Assembly: GCA_008931825.1 (NCBI GenBank)
Contig: QXVZ01000846.1
Location: forward strand, 124,001 to 188,000
Direction of reading: 5' to 3'
From: Phallusia fumigata
Lineage: Eukaryota; Chordata; Ascidiacea; Phlebobranchia; Ascidiidae
Length of the DNA: 64,000 nucleotides
The notes beneath the pieces were generated by a model, which made no database searches, had not been told where the DNA came from, and worked only from the letters and a program-made list of their open reading frames with translations. This document shows positions 22,156-35,500 of this stretch, one piece after another (positions within the stretch are counted from its first letter, which is position 1; the number at the start of each line of letters is the position of its first letter). Both the position numbers and the translations under genes were made by a program.

Positions 22156-25100
22156 CTATTTCCATTGACCAAGCTTAACTCCCTTGAACAGTGGCTTCTG
22201 TAGACTTACTCCAGCCACATACGCTATCTCATCCCAGGTGTTGCTGCTTTCACAAACATTGTTGTTGGGATTGGCCGGGTCCACTACAACTGGCCTGTAA
22301 CACATTTTTTGCAATTTTTTTCCTGTGCTTTCTGTTACTTGTACTTTTAAAAATGTATTTTAAATTTATTATAAATGTATACATGTCTAGCTTTAAATAC
22401 GTTGTTTAAATGGTTATGAGCGACAACTTCTGGCTTGATAACGCCTGAATTTCATACTTAGGGAAACATTACAACACACAACCTTTGTTCATAAAATTCG
22501 TCGTGATTACTAACTTAGCCATCTTAGCGGAAAGTGGCTTGAAGATCGAATAAAATAGACGTGAAAATTACAACAATTCGGTTGCGTTTGTTTCACACAT
22601 TTAAGCAACCTATTTTTTTGGTGAAATAAACATCGTGGTTGAATAAGTATGCTATTTCGGAAATCCGTTTGAAGCATGCAAAAAAACGAAAACAACGACC
22701 TACCGTGGACCTAGCAGAACTCTTTGCAGTAAGTGATTGTTTCGTGTGTAATTCTCGGTCCATGCAACACAAAGATTCTCGTAATCTAACAAAGTTTGCA
22801 AGACGGCAGCAAAGCCATGTCGAAGCTAAAAACAAGATGTGGCTATTTGGAAAAGAAATTAGCAAACTTATAGGTCCCCTTTTACAAAAACGTGACCAAC
22901 CGCACCGCATGAGTTTATTTCGTATTTTTGGAATTACTATTGTTTTCTGTGCTAGGTAGGTTTTTGGAAGCAAAAAATGTCAATAGAGTAATGCTTTAAT
23001 TGACGAGAAAACTGGACAACTGTTCTGGAAGTGCGTACGGTATGACCGACCAACCTTAAACTGGATTGGCTTTCCCGATTTCTCCCATGAGTGAATGGTA
23101 ATCAGCTCAAATGTGTAGGAGTTGGGTAAACGTCGGTGCCTGCAATTATAAAATATTGTAGGAGTAACTTTAAACCGCGTATCTTTCAACGGTTTGCGCG
23201 ACCGTCGTGTGCTTGCAAGGTTTTTGGTTCTTAAGCCCTTTTCTTTGGCCAAAAAAAGCGATCGACATTGCTTCAACACAGTAATACCCGATGGCTTGAG
23301 TCATTCAAGAGCAAGCAACTTCTCACAATCATACAAAAGTATTGGAAACTGCAATAAGACAGGTAGCTTGGCGGTGGGCGAATTATAGGCATAACACTGA
23401 GGTGAAACACTCACACTTAGATTTCAAATACAGCTACATTGTGGATCTTTGCATCTTACTTTAAACAAAGACCGTCGACTGACGATCTACCAAGTAAACT
23501 TAATTATGTCGCAGGTCAAGACTGAATTTGCTAGAACTTTAGAAGTGACGTATTTCCTCCACACTGAAAAACGTAATGTACTTGTTGAGTGACGTGGTGT
23601 CACCAAATGACGTCATCCTCCAGTGCTTGACAAGTCTAATTAGCTGGCGAAGGTTGGTGGATCTTCTCCTCACAAAATCGATTTGTAATTGAAGTAAGCT
23701 GGAATTGAGAAGTTGGATTTCTAAAGGGTTCTTGCTGTTTGCAATCAACTCGTACACTTCTTTCTTGTCGCCTTAAAACAGCATCTGTGTCGATACTTTT
23801 TTTAAAAACATATCGACCATCGGCAAGCAGGTAGCAACGACGCGACGCCTGTGTTAGTAAAGCGCAAGTCAAGGATAGGGTGCTAGCGTGGGTTCGAATC
23901 CCATCACAAATTAGAGCTTTCTATCTTACGTCTTGCTACATTGCCTCAAAGGTGTGTAGACCCTGGTACAGTGATACATAGTATTAAAGACGTTGTATCG
24001 TTCTTGCGACACGTTCCATTAACTTGTCATAACATTCCACCTTGTATAGTACTTTTATAAGCGATATTTGCGTTATCAAATCAATGGGATCAGAGACATG
24101 ACGTGGGTTTTACCAGATGTGCTACGTTTAAGTCAGTACCAACATGAATGTGTAGTGTTTCCAGCCCCTCCATTTATAGCAAAACTCAATATGATAAAAA
24201 AATACAAAAAATACGTTGCCAATGTGTAACGTGCAACAAAAATGCAGCGGGTCTCAGAAAACCTTATTTACCTAAACTCGGAGCACAGCCCAGCCAATCA
24301 TGACAAGGCATCAAATCAACGTGATGAATATGATCGTCCTTGTAGCACTTATACTGAAACCTCAGAGAGTGTTTTGTGACGTCACTTATGAGAATGCGAG
24401 TTGCCAAGGGTGACGACTGCAGGCGTAGTTTGACGTCATGAAGGCAGCAGCGAAGTTGCGATTCGAGACACTTGTGTGACCCAAGAGGCAGGAATCCAGG
24501 AATAAACATTACCATGTCAAGGTCAGAGTGACCTTGAAGACATGTGTCTTTGCCGTACGATCCACCCTGTCACAAATACCAGGGTTTTAGTGCAATAATG
24601 TATTTTAAACAACCATAACACAAGTTAAGATGATTTGTAAATGTTCGGAATGATTATCTGGAAATTTAGTTAGAATTCTGGACATTTAGTTTTGTTTTGT
24701 AGGTATTTGTAAGATATCATTTTAGATGCACTTTCCGTAGTTCCTCAAACTTACAAAGTTTCGCTCTTTAGTCGAATAGAAATCACGTTTTTGAGTCGCT
24801 TCTCGGATAAAAAATATTGTTTTTAGGCCAAGTAGTTTGAGTGCTAGAGGTACTCTAACCCGTATAACATGCGAAACTTGGAAGGGCAATTCCTCCAGAA
24901 GAAAATTCACAAGAATGTTAACTTCGCTGTTGCACTCCAAACTACACGAGAGTCGTGACGTCAGCTCGTGACGTACGTAGTCGTTGACATAACCGGGTCC
25001 GAGGTGTTCTAGAATGTTCCAATCGCACAAACGCAGGGCTAAAGAGGCTAAAATGGTTTCAAATAAATTATGAATTGTATGGAAGTGCATTAATTTTTCA

Positions 25101-25971
25101 AAAATACTTTTATATTTATATCATTGAAATCTACGTCAGGCTTTCAGCATTAACGATATTAAGATGTAAGCAAAAAAATTTGTTTTAAGTCGACAAAAAC
25201 GTTACCCTTAATTTGTGAGGTAAATCGGTGTTGTTCTCGTTCGTGTTCCTCCCTTCCGTGCACACCACCTAGTGTCTTCCCGCACAAACGACACCTAGTG
25301 GATGCGCCGGATGCAACAAAGCGTGATAGGCGCGGTTTAGGGACTTCCCAGAAACTGACTTCTTCGGCACTTTGTATCGGACGAAGAATTTTTGAAGATT
25401 TTGGTGGAGGAGGTTTAAAAAGTTCCGGAAGGTTTCCTTTTGTGTGTGAATGCTCTGTGCTTATATGTTCCTGCAAGAAGATAGCACAATAGGTATGTAG
25501 TATGTACCTTAAAGTTGTAGGGCGTACCATAGGAAAATAGACATAGCCTATGTTTTCACGTTTGTGATAAAGACTAAAAAAGTGCCAATTAGACGTTTAA
25601 AGTGTGATTTGTACTCGTTTAAACCACTTCAATGTATATGCCCTATTCGGTTCGATTGACAAAGTTACTGGTCTGGTAAGCCTTTCCAAAACGACCAGTC
25701 ACAGATCACAAATATAGCTCTTTTCCACAGGTTAAACTACAAATATGAACGTTGCGTACTTGATTTAAACGTTAACTCAGCTTGGTAGCCTATTCAACGC
25801 AGTATGCAAATCAGGTACCAACATTAAATGTTCACTTACTTTCATATTTCTTGCGAATATCTCGTTCCCGCACTTGTCACAAACACTCCTGTCGAAATGA
25901 CGACGTCGCATATGCAGAGTCACGCCTGAATGACTTCCGAAGTATTTTCCACATCTGTTGCAGGCGTACAT
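22156..25971 (-). CDS. Zinc finger-2'-5'-oligoadenylate synthetase (OAS) fusion
   Basis: Exons in transcription order: 25840-25971, 25206-25470, 24860-25047, 24272-24566, 23582-23771, one from 23139 (3' end uncertain), and a last exon 22156-22294. Exons 1-6 join in perfect phase. Exons 1-2 encode three C2H2 fingers of the form C-X2-C-X11/12-H-X4-H; the second (CDKCGNEIF then EHISTEH) is rebuilt exactly across the first splice. Exons 3-7 are OAS: SHVIR-GGSYGKDT, SDLDMVMF (two catalytic Asp), VDLMP (third Asp), LRQLIRLVKHW, YTFELITIHSWE, and RPVVVDPANP from the C-terminal OAS domain. OAS enzymes make 2'-5' oligoadenylate from ATP when bound to dsRNA, which activates RNase L in vertebrates. All three catalytic aspartates are present, so activity is plausible. 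About 25-40 residues between exon 6 and the last exon are not resolved. The human CFK oligomerisation motif reads LFK here. Confidence 0.88.
23875..23970 (+). repeat. tRNA-like SINE fragment in OAS intron 4
   Basis: Contains an almost consensus tRNA box B (GGGTTCGAATCCC at 23890-23902), followed by a tail containing TTACGTCTTGCTACATTGCC, loosely like the element at 61251-61395. No box A or tRNA cloverleaf can be drawn, so I do not call a tRNA gene. Confidence 0.3.
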
Positions 25972-27570
25972 CTTAATGAATTTCAGGAAAACCTTAACGA
26001 TTCAAACGTTTATCGTTTTGCTTGTAAAACAAAGGAAATCCTTGTTCGGTGTTTCTGTTGCACAAGAAAAACATTTCAAAGGCTGCTATGTAGCAAAAAG
26101 CCAGTTTGCTTGTCCGCCATTTATCACGCTTGTACTCATCACAAGACTTTAGACGAGCAATGACTTTGATGCGACAAGTACCGATCAAACACACAATTAC
26201 AAATAGTAGCAAAACACAAACTAGACTAGATTATGCAACCTTCTCTACTCGGCCACAGATTACTGCAACGTTGCCTGTGACTAAAAACAAGGTCGTTTCA
26301 ATTGTACTGACACCTGTTCGTGTAAATTCCCGTTCACTGTGTGCAGGAATGGGGTTGAATATGCGTGAGTGTAACTTGTTTTTAAAGAGGTGCCAGTCCA
26401 TTGTCTGGCTGCTACGATTGATTTGAAATTTGACACAATGAATCCTTTTCAACAGTGGAATGACGTTTTGGTGGGCGGTAATCCAATGCTGGTATTTAAT
26501 TGTCGACCATTGGTTAAGTTTTACAGGCTGCCACATTGCTGTTTTTAGATTTAGCATGCATACACTTTTACCCTTCCACCAACTTGAATAAAACCTATAG
26601 TTGTTGCCAATTTTAAAATTTTAGTTTCGGAGCAAAACGCGAAACTTCCAGTTTGTACTTTACACAATGAATTCTTACAAGACAACATTTGAACGCGCTG
26701 TTACCATTGTTGCGTATTCGAGATAATTGCCATCGATATAATGTTTTAAGTTGTGACGCATATTTTCAGCAATAGAACGGCAAAAAGAATGGTTAAGAGC
26801 ATGCGGCCTTAAAACCCGCGATCGAGAATCACTGACTTTATTGCCATTACTTCGCTTGTACATATTTGGAAGCAATTTCAGTCACGTAGAGATGTTGATA
26901 AGCAAACACAGAAATATATCTTTTGTTGCCCAAAGTTTTCTTGACACCGATTTTTAACGCCTTTGTGATACCTCCAAAAGCATTAATGTGTTTGTATTAA
27001 TTAAAATCTGGTAAGCTAGTGTTGATATAAAATATACCATCCGCACCCTTTTGCTTGAACACATTCTTAACACTAATTTGAAGCAAACGGAACTTCCTTT
27101 TCGGAAGACAAAACAACGTGCGACACCACTAAATGGATTTTGCATTTGATTCAACAACTCAATTGCAACACATACCCGCGATATATAACGCCTGAAACGT
27201 GCATGCAGTTGGGCAATGCGAAATGGTCGAAAAAACTGCCACGAGAAGGTTTAGTGGAATCGAGGTATAGGCACTGCCACGGAAAGTAGTAAATGACGTT
27301 TATTATTTCCGTGCAATAAAGCAGGCAGCTCGACGACGAAATCGTAATAGGCATAGCCCGATCGTAAGCTCAACCGCCTAAGCAAAGATTAAATAACAAA
27401 CAATTGAAAGTCACAAATGGCAGCAATATTGCAATACAGAAGGAATCTGGTCAACTGGCTCATAAGCCCTACCCATTTAAGTCTTTAAAACCATTGATGA
27501 TAAACCAAATCAGAAGATCTACCAAGTTTTCGGCAAATGAACTGCACAATAACTTTCGCATTTTTGGTAA
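25972..27570. other. Spacer between OAS start and DHODH end
   Basis: It should hold the OAS promoter (minus strand, just right of 25971) and the DHODH 3' UTR (just left of 27571), with a candidate minus-strand polyadenylation hexamer at 27299-27304. Open frames of 60-110 codons occur on both strands but none has recognisable similarity or splice support. No convincing interferon-type response element was found. Confidence 0.45.
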
Positions 27571-30500
27571 TCATCTATGGTCAGCGCCAATTGCCTGCGA
27601 AATATTTTCGTATCCGTCTTTCTTCAAATGTTCAACCAAATCTTTTTTCACATTTGTGAGTACAGGTGGTCCTCCGTATACCAAAGCTGTGTATATCTGC
27701 ACCAGTGAAGCTCCCGCCTTGATTTTTTCATAAGCTTCTGCACCATTTGTAATCCCACCCACCCCAATAATGGGAACTTGACCTACAAATTGTGAAACTG
27801 AAAAGTTTGTTTTACTTGGTTACAGCTTTTGGCTTGCATTCAATTTTGTTTGTTTTAACTCAAACAAAACATTTGATCTTAAACATTGTTGCATTCATCG
27901 AGCAGCACTAGATGGTGAACTTATTGGGAGCATAACGCAATTATGAGTAGATCCGATAAAAGTGAATCAAACAGACATACACACAATTTTGCACCTGCAA
28001 ACATTTTTTTAACATTTTAGGCTTTGTTTAATCATACTGAGGTCGTCCAATGGTTTAAAAAAATACACTTTACGTTTGAAGTGAAAGAGAGTAGGTTGTA
28101 GCTAGATAACTCGTTTAGATCCCCCAAAATTGGTCATTCACTCACCAAGGAAAAGTATTTAAACAAAAGTTCACCTTTAGTGAGATGATACATTTCACTG
28201 ATAAGCTTTGTTGACACGTCCAGAATTGGTGGGCCTGAAAGTCCCCCAACCTCTTTTTTGTTGATGCTTTTTAAGGATTCTGGTCGTTGAACAGTTGAGT
28301 TGCTTACAATCAGACCATTCACCTTGAACTAAAACAAAAATCACTGTACAAAATTGCAAACAAAACAGCAAAAGGAATGAAACTAAATTTTAAAATGTCA
28401 ACGAAAATGTGACTGTGTTCAGAACTTAATCCCTGTCTGCAAATGCATAAGGACAGCAGGCAGTTGTGTATGTTTTTTAACTGTTGGTCAGCAACACCAT
28501 AGAATAGAGCATATGCATTTCAGTTGGTAAAGGATCACCCTGGAAGACTGTTGTTGTGTGTTTGAATCCCACCTATGTTTTTACAGTCCGCCAGTAGATT
28601 GGTAATATTTTAGCACTAATGGTGCACAGATTTGGCATACACCTATTTTGATAAAAACCTAAGCGTGACCATTTTGGGGCTGGCAGGGTATCGTATTTTA
28701 TTAATTATTATTATCAGAATAATTCTAAGTGCCTATGTAACTAAAATGCAACAGCAGCAAATTTACCTTTACAACAACATCTGCTATGTCTTGTTTGTCA
28801 TCACCAGAAAGATCTGGAGCAATTTTTACCAACACAGGGGGTTTCCCCACTAACTTGTCCCTTTCTTGCAGGACCTAAAAAAGGAAAAACACATTGATTG
28901 AAACGCAAACAAAACATTTGCAAATTATTTGAAATTTTTTTGCAAACATGTAACTTACAAAAGATTTTTGAAGCAATTTATTAAAAAACTGTGCAGTAAA
29001 ATGCACCTGTTAAAAAAAAAACTTAATGATGAAAAGTGATGTGTAACTCGAGCACCGAAAACCTAAACCATACAACTCACTGCATTGCATAACGTCTCCA
29101 GGCTTTTCCTCTGTTGGAGATTTCGAAGTCCTGCTGTGTTGGGACTTGAAACATTGATGACAATGTAATCAGCGTATTTTCCAAGTTGCCTCACCCCAGT
29201 GATATAATCAGCCACAGCATCTGTCGATGTTTTGTTTTTGCCAAGGTTGACTCCTAAAACTATGTTGCCTAAAAAAAGTCAAAAGACTTGAATTTTCTAC
29301 TTTAGGGCTAGTTGTTCATCATGAAATACATCTGCGTTTGTGTTTTTTTGAAATTTTGAGCAATAATCAAAAAATGGTTTCAAATAAGTTCAGGGTCATA
29401 GTTTGTTGTACAGTGGTTTGTTTTTTCTTGTGAATTTTTGTTTTTGTTGCTGTAAAATATCAAACACTCAGATTCCAAACCTCTTTTTTGGTGAGAATTG
29501 AATTTGTTCAGCCTATGATCAGCAACTTCTTGTCCACAACTATTAAATCCATATCTGCAAAATATTCACAGACTGCAAGACTTTTGATAAAGTGCCAAAC
29601 AGACAAATGTAAGCCCTCACTGACCTGTTTATTACAGCTTTGTCCTCATAAAGCCGGAATACTCTTGGTTTAGGATTTCCTTTCTGTGGTAAAGGTGTAA
29701 TGCTGCCAACTTCAACAAATCCAAACCCCATGTTGGACAATCCGCCCATGGCCTCTGCATCTTTGTCAAAACCAGCAGCAATTCCAACAGGATTTTTAAA
29801 TTCTCTTTTCCAAATGACTTGTCTCTAAAAGAAAAAGTTAACAGCCAAGTTGAAAACCCATAGAGCAAAAAAAGACAAACATAAAATACTACAGGAATTA
29901 TAACTTAAAAATTGGAAGTTATGTGACTTTAATTGGGCAGTAAAAAAACCCAATGCAGTTTGTGTCTGAATACAACAAATATACATGGGTACATTAAAGG
30001 TTTATATCAGCTCGAAAGATGTGCTGCTAATTAGCAACTTAAACAACTTGAACCAGTCAGCCTGAGCACTGAACTAACATGAAAAAGGGAAAGCAGATAT
30101 TGGAATTAGTATCACTCAGGCACAAATAGCAAACCTAATTCAAAAGTGGGCCCATCCGAAAAGAAATAGATTTGACATCACAATCATACACATAATCAAT
30201 GCCAGATCTCTCACAATTTACAATATTTTGACAAATTTTAAAAAGTCTGGTGTGCACAGAGAAATAAATAACTTACTTCTTAGGGGTTTAAATACTTACA
30301 AGTGAAGGGTCATCAATGTATCTTGTACCTGGCATTATGTTCCAAGCCAGAATCTTCACTGCTGCTCTGTGCGCAGTTTCAGCTCCGAGTACTCGATGTA
30401 TCAATGGCATTAAACAGTTGGAATAAAACTTTTGATTTTCAGTGTAGACCTCGTAGCAAAAGAAGGTACCAATGCCTCCAAAGACAAGACTGACACTTTC

Positions 30501-30771
30501 GAGTAATGCCTAAAACAAACATGTTGCTGGGTTTAAAATTAAAGCTGACAACCATAGAATGATGTGATTTAACATAAATAAGCAATAACAAACATCTGTT
30601 GGTGTATATCAATTAATGGAATATGGGCCAAATTAATGGAATATATTGCTCCCATGCGTATAAACTTTCTGTGCAGCTTTTCAGACAATTAATGCAAAAC
30701 ACGCTGTTGTTTAAAAAAAGTTGCTGGAACTTTAAATGTTTTCAATTCCTTACCCTGATTTGTGGCTTCAT
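27571..30771 (-). CDS. DHODH: Dihydroorotate dehydrogenase, mitochondrial class 2
   Basis: Eight exons in phase give 387 residues (human 395): 30754-30771, 30300-30509, 29625-29824, 29481-29554, 29081-29268, 28767-28874, 28175-28328, 27571-27782. DHODH oxidises dihydroorotate to orotate with FMN and passes electrons to ubiquinone at the inner mitochondrial membrane, the fourth step of pyrimidine synthesis. The N-terminus has the hydrophobic anchor ([13 protein letters not shown]) expected of class 2. [50 protein letters not shown] (catalytic serine), [22 protein letters not shown] and [12 protein letters not shown] follow in family order. The first exon encodes only six residues (MKPQIR) before a consensus donor; an alternative upstream start cannot be excluded. 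Confidence 0.95.
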
Positions 30772-32507
30772 GTTGTTTAACTGCAAAGCAACATTTTTTG
30801 CAATTTAATTTTGGAAAAAATACTAATAAAAACGATGGTAACTAGCTTAAAATTTGGCACAAAAATAAAACAGTTTTGCAACAGATATTTTCTTCATGAG
30901 TCCAAATTTAACATTATCTGGTAAGTATTAACAAATGGCAGAAACATTGAATTTTAAACCCTAATTAAGATGTAGTAAGCTATGTAAAAACAAACCTGTA
31001 TTGATAAAAGCCTGGGTTCATCTATCCAAAACTGATTCGCCTAACTATCAAAGTCTCTTGAAGTTGCAAGCTAAAAAGATTTGACTGCAAAACTCCAATA
31101 ATTTGAGTCTGAAAACAAGTCAAGTTTTTAAACATCTGAAACTAAAGCTAAGTTTTTACTTTTAAAACCAAGTTGTTTGGTGGTTTAAGTTTTAAGTTGG
31201 GTCCCCAGTGGCTCAAGTTCGGCCAAACCCCCAGTCTATAGTGGTAGGGATTCGGGAATTTAAGTCAAACAGTTTCTTTTATCAACACCACTGCAGTTCA
31301 TTACCCTAGTTAGTGCATGTGCATCTACAGTGTTTCAATACCAAACCAGATTCAACCTTTGCAAAAAAACGAAAAGAGCTAAATATTCTGTTACAATGCT
31401 AAAAAGTTAGGAGTTGGAGAACTTGCTTGAGACAACTTGTTTAGTAAGTTTGCTTAAAGTTGCCCCATTAAAACATCAGCATGAACTATAAAACCCACAT
31501 GCTATGCTTAATTTCTGGGTAATGTCTTTTATTTTTTAGTTCCTGCTATTATGTTAGTTGATTATAAAGTCTAATTCATAAGTAGTTGTAACAAAAGTTT
31601 CGTAAACATTAGTAAGCGGCCTTGCAAAAAAGGTTTGTAAAAACGCCCTTCAAACCAAATCCCTTCGTGCCAGTTTGTTTTCACGCCTCGCGTTAGTTCA
31701 TGGTAAATCCCCTTTCCAAAGCCCGCAACACAAAAATCGTACGAAATAAATATTTTCTAACGAACTAAGCGGTTGTCTAATTTGTTGTATTACTCTGTAA
31801 GAACCGACATCGACGAGTATTACACTCTAGCATTAAAGTCCGAGTATTCCCTGAGAATAAATATTTTTTTTGCTGTGCTTAAAATTTATACAGACGACAT
31901 TGAAACCAGGCACTTTAAAACCTCCCAAATTAGACACAAAAAAGACGTTTCCAACCTAACTCTGTGATTTTTTACCTGCCGCCATAATCTTAAAGCACTC
32001 TCCACAAACGTTTTTCCCTGCTTTGCGACTTCATGTTTTTCAATAATGTAAACCTTTTGCAATTGCAGAAAGCGCAAACATAAATATCAAAAACATTTAT
32101 AAAGGACAATCTCGGTTGAGGGTAATCCCTAGTTCAAAGATAACTTGCATAACGCACAGACATAGCAAGTGACAAACGTAACTAACAAGTCCAACAGTAA
32201 TAATGTATTTTGCAACTGCAATTCGAAATGTAGAAATAAATTGTATAAAGTAGTTAACATTCCTATTCGTTCTTAGCATGCTTATAGCCACATAATTCAT
32301 GTTTTTTATTCCAAAGGTACTGTGTTTTAATTGAGTATAAGCAAAAAACTCACTCATAAACAAATTTGCATAATTCATGTGTTTGTCATAAATTCCAAAA
32401 CAAACAGACAAAATCGTTTTATAAAACTCTTTATCCTCAAAAAAGACTTTCCTGGACCAGTGGAATGGTAGAAAGTATCAATTAGCAAATAAATTGAAGC
32501 ACAATTA
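30772..32507. other. Spacer between RMDN1-like and DHODH genes
   Basis: AT-rich and without recognised genes. A 104-codon minus-strand frame at 32097-32411 is hydrophobic and low in complexity, with no family signature. This is the one wide gap inside the otherwise tight run of four minus-strand genes, so DHODH probably has its own promoter here. Confidence 0.45.
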
Positions 32508-35500
32508 TCACTTTCCTATCACTTCTTTCATCAAATCTTCAGCATCCTTTTTGACCTGCAATGGACAAAGTCTAAAATAAAAACATTTCATTAGACATTC
32601 TTAAGGCTTGAAGTGTTGTAAGCTGTTGGAAACTAGCCTTTGACTAAAAAGTACCTTGGTACAACTGGTTGCAGGTTTGTGGGTTCTAATCTTGCAACAA
32701 GGCAAGCCGTATTACAGTGAACTGTTTGTCTGCTTTTTCATGGATAAAAATGAAACAAATAAACGAGTATAATAAAATCAACGAATAAATTTTGTTTGTT
32801 TGTTTTATGTTTAAGTAAAAGTGCAAAAATATGCTAAAAGAGACACAAATGTCTATAATCATGGGTTTGTCCCTTCTTGCAAGTAGGTACAGACCATTTT
32901 TAAACAAAATGAATGTTTTTGCATTTTTTCATTAAAAAACTTCAGAACCACATAAGAAGTCATCTTGAAAATGGACTAATGAGTACAACCTTTCTAAAAC
33001 ACCAAAAAACATAACCTGTTCATCCTCAGCTGTGACAATAGGGTAGTGTATTGTTCGATCAAAGAACAACATTGCTCGTTTCTTGTCTCCCATTCTCATG
33101 TACGTTTTGCCTAGCATTAGGAGATTGGCACTATAGAAGTTTGGATCCACTGTAATATGTTAAAAGTATTACTAGCACTAAATACCCTTGAGTCGACATT
33201 GCTTAAATCCTGTACATCTTATTGGTTAAAACAGGTGTGCACAACCTTTTCGACAGTGCCAACCACATCACAGCCTTTATTTCACCTTCGGCCGCCAGTG
33301 AGTCCAAGTTTTTTGTAATAGTTTTATGTAGTAAAGAAATGTTGATTATTTATGACTTCCTTGTTCTTGCATGATTTTTATCCAGCCAAACAGTTTTCAA
33401 AAAAGTTTGGCCATCATATACTTTAATGTACATGTGCATGGGCTGATAAATTTAAATCTGCAGCTGCAAGCAGGTGGACAGCCAAAGGTTGAGCACCCCT
33501 GGGTTTAAACCCTCTTTTTTAAAAAGTTCTCTTTTTTAAAACATAAGTTAGAAAAAAAGGAAACAAACACAATAGCAGACAAGCTTGTTTAAATGCAGGC
33601 AGAAAGCAGGTTTGCAAATTTACTTCAGATTTATCTTCAGTCTAAAATGTTCTGTGGATTAAAATAACAGGCATCAGATGTTATTTTTTCTTACCTCTTT
33701 CTGCTCTCATGAAATATTCTGCAGCCTCAGGAAATGTTGATGTAGGTGGAGTGCCAAATATAAAACTAGCAATGGTTCTTTGCCATCCAGGCATATCAGC
33801 AAACACAAAACACCACATTCCTAGACAATGTAACGTTGTTGCATCTTTGGGATTTAGTTCACTTGCTCGCTGTGTGCAAAAAAGTTAGAATTATAGAGCT
33901 ATTTAGGTATAAAAACAGTTAGCTATTTAGGTATAAAAACAGTTATGACAAAATTGTTTGGAATTTAAAATGATCTCTTTGTATGCACAAGTCATTAACC
34001 ATAGGCATCAATTTTTGGGGTTGCATGCCACACAATAAAATGGCAAACTTTACCATAACTTTTAAAATTCATCACTGTCTATTGCAACTATCCATGCATG
34101 ACAAGCTAACTATCAATACTTTTTCCCACAATGCTGCATCACTTGTAAATTTTAAAAACACAGTTCTCATACAGGTGTGTATTTTTTTCTAATTGTCACG
34201 TATTTTACCTACAATAACACATCACATGATTTTAGCTTGACACTCCACATAATTCAAAATATAAAATCCAAGCCTATGTTATTGGGACATCAAAAGCATG
34301 TTTACCTGTAAATGATCTCTGATAATAAAAGCGTTGGAAATCTTAATTTTGGTCCCTTCATAATCTCCAACATCCCCTATAGTGATGGCATACCATTTGT
34401 GTGAAGCAAAGTTATAATCATCTGCTTCTAATGCCTTTTTTGCAAATTCAAAAGCTTCATAGACAAGTGCTTTCTTTTCATCTTTTGGTATATCAACAAC
34501 TTTAAGTGCGAGATCACGGGCAGCACGGCACATTCTCCACAAAATTTCGGCATCTGTTGTGTTTTCATACCTATAACATGTTTTTTTACACAAATGTACC
34601 AAAAACTGCTACCTTGCGACAAATGGACATGCAAAAATCAATTCTAAGGCAAGGCTTTTTACTGTACATTAGGGATGCACTTCACACTAAAATCAGGAGC
34701 CAGACCTTTAGCAGGTATAATGGTCACTGATCAAAAGGTGTGTGAAAAGACCTATGATGCAATCTCTCTCAGACCAATATTTATTTCAATTATTAGTGGT
34801 GGTTTATAGATCAATTTGTACTAAATCAAGACCAATATAGAAAGTTTTTTCGGAATAAGTGTGCATGGACATTACTGTACAAGATTGTTTTACAGATTTG
34901 TTAGGCCAGCTTTGTGTTACAGATTTGGCTCACTGCTTTAAATGTTGATAGAGCTCTCTTGGATGTAGGTTGCTGTTGTACATTCGATCAGCTTCTTCAA
35001 TAATCAACTTGTTGTCAACTACTAACATAAAGACAGAGTTATGCTTAGACCACATGGACCATGAAACATGGTTATACAGACACACATAAAATTTTCTAAA
35101 ACAAACTTTCAAAAGCACATATTCTTTAAACATTTAAATATTCAAATACTGTACTTTATTCACACACATACACAACAGATCTTAGGTTTTTGCCCTAAAT
35201 GCAGTAAATTTGACAGCTCAAGAAAATTAGGTGGTCTCTGGAAACATTAAAACACAACAAATTTCAACCTTTTTGTTTTAGTTGTTGGCATTTAACTGGA
35301 CGGGCAAAAAGTTGGTAGAATGCACATGCCGATGAGGACAGCACAGCAAATTTGACAGAATGTGGAACATGTTTGTTCTGTAAAACATTTGTATCTATTT
35401 TAGGCAGGATGTATATGAGAGTCTTCTATAAACTAAGTCAAACCCAATGAAACAAAAGTGTGTTTAATTTAAAATCGATAAAAATTTACCTTAAAAAAAT

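Noticed and set aside
22593-22973. Open frames on both strands inside the OAS C-terminal intron as the missing OAS exon or a separate gene
   Set aside because: The minus-strand frame has only faint likeness to the OAS helix (FRFFACFKRISEIAYLF) and splice phases do not fit well; the plus-strand frame has no known domain. Left unresolved and not called.
23890-23902. tRNA gene suggested by GGGTTCGAATCCC
   Set aside because: No box A at the right distance and no cloverleaf; treated as a SINE fragment.
26630-26655. Interferon-type response element upstream of OAS
   Set aside because: The AAAACGCGAAACT word has a 3-base spacing between GAAA-like halves, not the usual 2, and it lies about 0.65 kb from the start codon.
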